From contig CALUXE010000007.1 of NCBI GenBank assembly GCA_944324675.1, positions 1-64,000 on the forward strand: DNA of 64,000 nt. The letters are read 5' to 3'. The stretch comes from an uncultured Elusimicrobiales bacterium (GTDB lineage Bacteria > Elusimicrobiota > Elusimicrobia > Elusimicrobiales > Elusimicrobiaceae). A model generated the notes under the pieces. It had not been told where the DNA came from and ran no database searches. It saw only the letters and a program-made list of their open reading frames with translations. Made by a program: the position numbers and the translations under genes. Positions 59,401-64,000 of the stretch are shown here, piece after piece (within the stretch, counting starts at the first letter, position 1; each line of letters starts with the position of its first letter).

Positions 59401-62400
59401 AACAATTTCAGCCTAAGAGGCTTGTTGGGCGGGTTTTTCAAGGCGGGTTACGCAGTGGCCGGCACGGCCGGAATGGGGCTTATGTTTACTAAAGATTTAT
59501 ACGCCCATTTTGACGGGAAATTGCTGAACACCGCCACAACCCCGGGGCAATATTTGGGAGGCAAGCTTTTTGACAATCTGAACGCTGGCGAGTTTAAGGT
59601 TTACGGAGAGAGTCATTTGGCCGGAGAATTGAACGGGCAAACAGCCGGTCTTGCCTCTTGGGGTTTCGCCTGGCCGAGCGGATATGGCGCTATAGCCCGC
59701 TCTTTCGGAGTGGAAAAAGCGAATAAATACGCATACGAGATACCCGCCGTGCCGCATTTGGCCTCCTCGTCATCTTCATATAGGACGCGTCCTTATTATG
59801 CCGCGGATCAGGAAATACGGGCGGCCGCCGCGCGGCAGAAAATAAGCGAAGAGAAAGCCCTTTCCGCCGCCTGGGACGAGGTGTCTGCCAATCTTGAGGG
59901 GGAGCCCTCGCAAGTAATGGCCGAGATGAAAGTTGGCGCAATAACCTTTAAAGTCTTGCGCGGGCACATCGCTACGAATAATGAGGGCGGCCCTGCGAAG
60001 ACCAAAATAATCAGGGGGTTCTTTTCCGACTTCGGGCTTGCCAAGATAATATATAAAAATTCCGAGAACAGAATAAAAGACTCCAGCAACCATAGCGATG
60101 AAAAATATATAAGCAAAGCGGATTTTATCCGTCTGTCTTCCATATTGCGGGAATACGCTCCGGTATCGCAGGTCGACGGTTTCCCCAAGAAGCTTACCTA
60201 CCGCATAAAAGTCGGCGACGGACAGAAATTGGTGGCGGTATTTAACGCTTTGGGGGATAGTGACGAATATTCCTTAGCGTCTATGTCCTACCGCAAAATA
60301 GACGATAACGACGTTTATTTTTCCGAGAAGTTAGAATCGGGGCTAAAAGAGTATCTTTCCTTAAATCAAGGTTTTAATTTCTCGTATGGCAACAATATAG
60401 TTTCTTTAGAAGAAGACGGGCTTGTGGCGGCGTCCGGCCAGCGCCCTTTTGATCCTTCCTTTGAGAATAGAAATTATACCGTAAGCGTTATAAACAACAA
60501 GGGCGACGAGCTCATTTTGCCGGTGGCGCTTTCCTTCAATGAAGATTTTGATACAAACGGATATACGAATATCGTTATAAACAATCATACCGCCGAGCTT
60601 AGGGAATTTGGCAAGAGACCCAGGACGATGTCCAACTTCTATTTGAGGCTTAAGACGGAAAATAAGAGCCTTGTAAAATTTGTAAAAGCTCTTAAAGACG
60701 CAAAAGAGAATATTACGATAAAATTATGGCAGCACGGAATAGAACCCTCCAAGCTGGTTACCGTTCCTCTTTATAATGCCCTCGGGCGGGAAGAACTGCC
60801 CATAAAAGTGATAACGGACGCCAATTTCTTCAAGCAAGGCGGGAAATTGGTTTTAATGCCTTCGGGCAAAATCGGGTTGCTTTCGGACAGATCGGCGATG
60901 CCGACGCCTTTGGGTCCTTCCGTGTTGATAAGAATCCCCAAAAATCAGTGCGACACTTTATTAAGAGTTCTGGCGCAGACCAAAGACGTGTTGCCCATAG
61001 AAGTCATGCGGAGCTACAATAAAGCCGATGTTATAGTCAATGAGGGGTTTTACATAAATCTCAGCTTGGGCAAGACTATGGGGCCGGTCTTGCCGGAATC
61101 TTTGGGCGTCAGCGAGGCTTTCGCGACCAACTTGATGTATGTGGTAAATTATTTGCCGGGTTTGCTTTCGCCGATGCTAAATCCTTTGGTAAAGAAATAC
61201 GGCGAAGTGGCGATGTTTAAAGTGTCTATTGTAATATCCATGCTGGCGGCGCTTATACCGTCGTTCTTCGGTTTTTACGGATATTCTTACGAAATGGAAC
61301 CGACCTCGCTTAGGACCATATCGCTTATCTTGTCGTTATTTGCTTTGGCTTTCTCTATAAACATAAGAGGTGTAGTGGGCAACTCCCTGATGAATATGAA
61401 CAGAGGGACGGCGCCGATATCAAAAGATAAGAAAAATGGAGAGCAAAACTTTGCCGAAGCGCTTAAAATTACGAGCGATATTTTAATGGAAAAATTCAAG
61501 AAGCTGTTTTCAAGCAGCAGCAACTTTTCCATGGGAGATATTTTATTCTACAACCGCAGTTTTATCAACAAAAATATCGGCACGATGACGTTTTTGGTGG
61601 CGCCTTCGGCGTTAAACTATGCGGGGCGGGCTCTTGGTATGGACTTTAATTTCGGTTGGGACGTATCTTTGCCTTTGTACGCGGCCTACAGCGCTTACGC
61701 GGGTTATAAGGTTCACCGTACGAATTTGAGGGACAAAAAAATAATAGATCACATCAAGAGTGAGGTATATCAAATGGCGCCCGCAACGGATGAAACGGAA
61801 CTCGCGGCGATAGCCATGGAAAGTGCTAATCAGAAACGCCAAAAGAGTTATTTGAAAGACATAAAAGAAGTGTTTGACATTATGTTCCATAAAGAGGGGG
61901 TTATGAGCATAGTGGTCGGAATGTCTTTGGCGACTGCGCACCAACTTTCCGTGTCCAGCGCGTTTTCCTCTGCTCTTTACCAGATAATACCCGACGGCGA
62001 TATGGCGACGTTAATGGTAATAGGGGTATTATACGGCGCTTTAATATTCGGCAGATTACTGGGATATATAACTACAACTAGGATGTCTACGGCTACATCA
62101 TATTTGGCCTATTCTTCGCTTTCCGGTTTGGGTACGGTAGGGATATTGATAGGCATAATGGCCGATATTCCCTCTCTGATAGTATCGAGCGGCGTGATAG
62201 CGAGCATCGGCATGGGTAACTTTTATTCACAAATGTTCGCTTATATCATAAGGAAACATCCCGAGCTGCAGAGCCAAATATCTCAAGCTTTAAACTTTAC
62301 GATGCCTATAGCGGTCGGGTTATCCATGCCGATAACGTATTTGAACGATTGGTTAAATGTTCCTTACGCGAGGGTGATGGCGTCGCTGGCTATGTTGGCG

Positions 62401-62580
62401 GCAAGTATGATAGTAACAAGTAAGATGCTGGATAATTCCACTTTATACAAATTTATCAAGCAGGAGTTTAAAGAGGCTTCGGACTATGTGGTGGGATTAT
62501 ACAAGGACAAGATAAAGGGGAATAAGGACAAAGGGGGAGAGCCTCCCAGCACGGATTTGAACAATCCGCTTCCCAACTAA
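56491..62580 (+). CDS. Giant secreted/membrane protein with a C-terminal MFS-like module
   Basis: Protein of 2029 residues. A signal peptide (about 1-31, ending AFA) is followed by a long helical region (about 35-520) and a hydrophobic segment (about 533-555, AGDILLLIWGVAGLAKLGG). An Ala/Lys-rich coiled coil (about 640-755) and a mixed region with several hydrophobic stretches (about 870-1040) come next. A beta-rich soluble part occupies about 1150-1500. The last 500 residues (about 1530-1990) look like a major-facilitator fold of roughly 10-12 helices with two polar inserts, including GVLYGALIFGRLLGYITTTR. Fusion of an exported region this size to a transporter-like module is unusual. The role is unknown; surface structure, secretion or large-substrate uptake are guesses. 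No clear ribosome-binding site precedes the ATG. Confidence 0.72.
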   Translation: MKKILSSLGVKIVSIVLSFTILFECNTAAFAGIDFSKGEVVFSYDSFNAADLSEFDAKLEDLFLKGEEGNVYEAYLNRETALILKTLQDDKRRARIASLKKEGEAKYGDMAPMYVKRVAAKDIKSLEEDLMSYLAAYFLTPRVISLKEYEEFYNSIILENANEYVKHNPSQSSVPYANPLEAALAKLKKYYPLKECYAAYQKEAEEEIAWRAANKTKVDDAAYKVLRGYIEAAGAENLSSTVLQYLINLEIGGKALITAEERENIYNYAVSRLEKQNLKSLELDITSGKTEKQVAALLLVDIIDTIIIGSYFSAEDDGRYSEAVKRLVYASEKGVGFGQILSNGFSALLAVGDYFSLREILSRYSSMDKQKARFGEYLSLTLYSSKARTAGGRFLGKASSLTQYSGNYFYGNAFTDMALLLAEDGGNEALAILKEYGADKGLDGSIKPFLAGALISGKSGLSEDGARNMAADLANLTLGDITALQEYDIDRDLLSRYPDIKEKLDSGAVITREQLEARRARNKRFDFLDNAAFAGDILLLIWGVAGLAKLGGKALALSESTYTAVKAGHIADKAKKIAYIRANYAKLDKYISARNNMLLFGGRIKRSFLRFKGVNAVLGANDSRQAIKLANYFNKKQLASLYEARKKAVMAVRNTSNPTQRQAAKAKLATAEYKAKQAQISLLKKARLYGSSVEAKNASYLQKVKDYNSAVSLYNSKMSKLGALKADGASFTEMELLGKEIKTMASGLERAPSAPLYTAGEMEYLKAGKLFSSRLGKLQIAKADYKAAGWWNRNIARPWQKFSASSGDGSLGLWKLETGKGVTISEALGIKRPYNIDYTKSFKLFGGASDKTPVNKFYAFLTAHKMKPVADFFKFVNNRATVFGMALMFNYNIATTVPQVGALSKNLTTATELVLNAEKGLNLGKTISLGARATSMPLMPSLPKIQPVNLIDPKIFKSYGGVPLPGGNFINNFSLRGLLGGFFKAGYAVAGTAGMGLMFTKDLYAHFDGKLLNTATTPGQYLGGKLFDNLNAGEFKVYGESHLAGELNGQTAGLASWGFAWPSGYGAIARSFGVEKANKYAYEIPAVPHLASSSSSYRTRPYYAADQEIRAAAARQKISEEKALSAAWDEVSANLEGEPSQVMAEMKVGAITFKVLRGHIATNNEGGPAKTKIIRGFFSDFGLAKIIYKNSENRIKDSSNHSDEKYISKADFIRLSSILREYAPVSQVDGFPKKLTYRIKVGDGQKLVAVFNALGDSDEYSLASMSYRKIDDNDVYFSEKLESGLKEYLSLNQGFNFSYGNNIVSLEEDGLVAASGQRPFDPSFENRNYTVSVINNKGDELILPVALSFNEDFDTNGYTNIVINNHTAELREFGKRPRTMSNFYLRLKTENKSLVKFVKALKDAKENITIKLWQHGIEPSKLVTVPLYNALGREELPIKVITDANFFKQGGKLVLMPSGKIGLLSDRSAMPTPLGPSVLIRIPKNQCDTLLRVLAQTKDVLPIEVMRSYNKADVIVNEGFYINLSLGKTMGPVLPESLGVSEAFATNLMYVVNYLPGLLSPMLNPLVKKYGEVAMFKVSIVISMLAALIPSFFGFYGYSYEMEPTSLRTISLILSLFALAFSINIRGVVGNSLMNMNRGTAPISKDKKNGEQNFAEALKITSDILMEKFKKLFSSSSNFSMGDILFYNRSFINKNIGTMTFLVAPSALNYAGRALGMDFNFGWDVSLPLYAAYSAYAGYKVHRTNLRDKKIIDHIKSEVYQMAPATDETELAAIAMESANQKRQKSYLKDIKEVFDIMFHKEGVMSIVVGMSLATAHQLSVSSAFSSALYQIIPDGDMATLMVIGVLYGALIFGRLLGYITTTRMSTATSYLAYSSLSGLGTVGILIGIMADIPSLIVSSGVIASIGMGNFYSQMFAYIIRKHPELQSQISQALNFTMPIAVGLSMPITYLNDWLNVPYARVMASLAMLAASMIVTSKMLDNSTLYKFIKQEFKEASDYVVGLYKDKIKGNKDKGGEPPSTDLNNPLPN

Positions 62581-62600
62581 GCGGCAAGGAATTTATCATA

Positions 62601-62637
62601 AAAGCGGCGGGCTAGGATAAAAAGCCCGCCGTTTTTG
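62601..62637 (+). terminator. Terminator of the giant gene
   Basis: CGGCGGGCT/AGCCCGCCG stem with a nine-base loop followed by TTTTTGT. Confidence 0.9.
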
Positions 62638-62663
62638 TATGTTTTCCAGAGGGAAAAATTAAC

Positions 62664-62692
62664 TTTACAAGGTAAGACATAAATGTTACATT
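62664..62692 (+). promoter_or_regulatory. Promoter of the sodium:solute symporter gene
   Basis: TTTACA at 62664-62669, a 17-bp spacer and TACATT at 62687-62692. The leader is about 37 bases with a GACGGAGG site before the ATG at 62736. Confidence 0.6.
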
Positions 62693-62735
62693 TGAGATGT
62701 AGGGGTAGTCATTTCATTTTTAGACGGAGGTCTTG

Positions 62736-64000
62736 ATGTTGCTTACGGTCTTGTCTTTTTTGGCATTTACATTGTTGGTCTACGGCATTTCTTATTACAA
62801 AACCAGAAATGTGAACACCCATACCGAAACGGGCTATTTTTTGGCGGGCAGGGGCTTGACGGGCTGGGTAATAGCGGCGTCGTTGATGCTTACCAATTTA
62901 TCTACGGAGCAAATGGTAGGTTTAAACGGGCAAGGCTATACGGACAATATGTCGGTAATGGGCTGGGAAGTGGGGGCGTCGCTGGCTTTGATAATAGTGG
63001 CGTTTTTCTTTTTGCCGAGATATTTGAAAAAGGGGTATGCCACTATACCGGATTTTATCGGGGAAAGATACGACAATGTCACCAAGCAGGTGGTAAACTG
63101 GTTTTTCCTTTTCGGATACGTACTGATATTCGTGCCGATAGTTTTGTATTCGGGGGCGATAGGATTAAGCGGCATTTTTGATTTGGAAGGCACGTTCGGG
63201 ATAACCAAGATGCAGGGTATTTATATCGTGGTATGGTCTATCGGCATACTGGGTATAATTTACACATTAAGCGGCGGCTTGAGGATTATGGCTATAGCCG
63301 ATACTATAAACGGCATAGGCTTGTTGATAGGCGGGTTTATGATACCGCTTTTCGGCTTGATGTATATCGGCGGGGGCAACCCGATTGAAGGGTTAAATGT
63401 ATTGGTAACATCGGTGCCTGAAAAATTTAACTCCATAGGCAGCAGCAGTGATCCCGTACCGTTTGCGACGATGTTTACCGGAATGTTTTTGGTGAACTTG
63501 TTTTATTGGGGTACAAACCAAACGATAATACAGCGCGCTTTGGCGGCGAAGGATTTAAAAGAAGGCCAAAAAGGCATATTATTCGCGGCGATACTTAAAT
63601 TATTCGGGCCGATATTTTTGGTCTTGCCCGGGATAATAGCGTTTAAGATATTCGGGCCGGGCTTGGAAATGAGCGACTTTGCCTATCCTATGTTGGTCAA
63701 GGCGGTATTGCCGTGGTTCCTGGTGGGTTTTTTCGCGGCGGTTCTGTTCGGGGCGATATTAAGCTCTTTTAATGCGGGATTAAACTCGACTTCCACATTA
63801 TTTACGCTTAACATTTATAAGGAGTACGTCAACCCCAAAGCCAGCGAGAAGGAGCTGGTCCGCAAGGGGAAGATAGCGGCGGCGATATTGGCGATATTTT
63901 CTATGATAGTGGCGCCGATGATAGCCAATGCGCCAAACGGCCTTTTTGACTATCTGCAGACGGTAAACGGTTTTTACAATGTACCGATACTTACCTTAAT
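62736..64000 (+). CDS. Sodium:solute symporter (SSS/SLC5 family), cut by window edge
   Basis: The frame is open from the ATG at 62736 to the window end, giving 421 residues without a stop. The start MLLTVLSFLAFTLLVYGISY is the first helix. TGYFLAGRGLTGWVIAASLM and LTNLSTEQMVGLNGQGY match the sodium-binding first core helices of SLC5 transporters. ATIPDFIGERYDNVT and VLFGAILSSFNAGLNS (sodium-site serine region) follow. It likely imports a sugar or another small organic solute with sodium. The substrate cannot be assigned. The C-terminal helices lie outside the window. Confidence 0.88.
   Translation, partial: MLLTVLSFLAFTLLVYGISYYKTRNVNTHTETGYFLAGRGLTGWVIAASLMLTNLSTEQMVGLNGQGYTDNMSVMGWEVGASLALIIVAFFFLPRYLKKGYATIPDFIGERYDNVTKQVVNWFFLFGYVLIFVPIVLYSGAIGLSGIFDLEGTFGITKMQGIYIVVWSIGILGIIYTLSGGLRIMAIADTINGIGLLIGGFMIPLFGLMYIGGGNPIEGLNVLVTSVPEKFNSIGSSSDPVPFATMFTGMFLVNLFYWGTNQTIIQRALAAKDLKEGQKGILFAAILKLFGPIFLVLPGIIAFKIFGPGLEMSDFAYPMLVKAVLPWFLVGFFAAVLFGAILSSFNAGLNSTSTLFTLNIYKEYVNPKASEKELVRKGKIAAAILAIFSMIVAPMIANAPNGLFDYLQTVNGFYNVPILTL

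Overview
The window reads as a chromosome segment of a Gram-negative, strictly fermentative bacterium, most probably a gut-type member of the Elusimicrobiota. This assignment is inference; no rRNA gene is present to confirm it. The Gram-negative envelope is shown by an RND efflux pump with an outer-membrane channel, a Lol-type lipoprotein exporter and Sec signal peptides. Anaerobic metabolism is shown by a one-piece pyruvate:ferredoxin oxidoreductase, an ATP-type PEP carboxykinase and lower glycolysis. Genes such as SWIB, the NifU-like/GGGtGRT pair, a lysine-rich histone-like protein and a GFTLIELL pilin fit the same picture. No transposase, integrase or CRISPR array was seen.

Layout. 1-2437: CoA biosynthesis (coaX-coaC-coaB, minus) and a SIS-domain protein. 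2541-8284: three-gene RND efflux operon. 8548-12172: sulfatase-fold membrane enzyme and a short threonyl-tRNA synthetase. 12299-13563: first member of an unrecognised secreted/membrane family. 13606-15849: tRNA-Leu, a large inverted repeat and the lol genes. 16160-22785: PFOR, a GT9-like transferase, a nitroreductase and class II aldolase. 22884-31135: a cluster of family paralogues and a protease-like protein around gapA-pgk-secG. 31177-37312: VanX-like dipeptidase, acyl-CoA synthetase, CCA-adding enzyme, tRNA-Gly, a CBM48-like membrane protein, a frameshifted pilin and a histone-like protein. 37609-41989: translation block rplS-trmD-khpA-rpsP, then rpe, a PASTA protein and fmt. 42161-47098: mixed small enzymes, tRNA-Ser, BioG-like esterase, a transporter and DUF5131. 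47248-50348: aspC-pckA-SWIB. 51139-54096: structured RNA followed by surface-polysaccharide genes with a glycosyltransferase remnant. 54208-55928: NifU-like and GGGtGRT. 56091-62580: a short transcript and a 2029-residue secreted/MFS-like protein. 62736-64000: a sodium:solute symporter cut by the window edge.

Main discovery. Seven loci (starting 12299, 22884, 23888, 27879, 29165, 30120 and 56091) share one promoter architecture. A roughly 38-bp inverted repeat with half-sites like GRGTCTwwGGCCC abuts a -35 TTG hexamer, followed by exactly 17 bp and a -10 box (TAGGAT, TAGAAT, TAAAAT or TATAAT). Four copies are strict, two are relaxed, and one keeps only the core promoter. Six of the seven drive signal-peptide proteins without a known function: five paralogues with a common plan and one chymotrypsin-fold protein that appears to have lost its catalytic triad. 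The seventh precedes a short terminated transcript just ahead of the giant secreted protein. I read this as an undescribed envelope-protein regulon under one transcription factor that is not in the window. Other notable items are the structured RNA at 51174-51366, an apparent preference for leaderless transcripts at several genes, and a 122-bp inverted-repeat element at 13806-13927.
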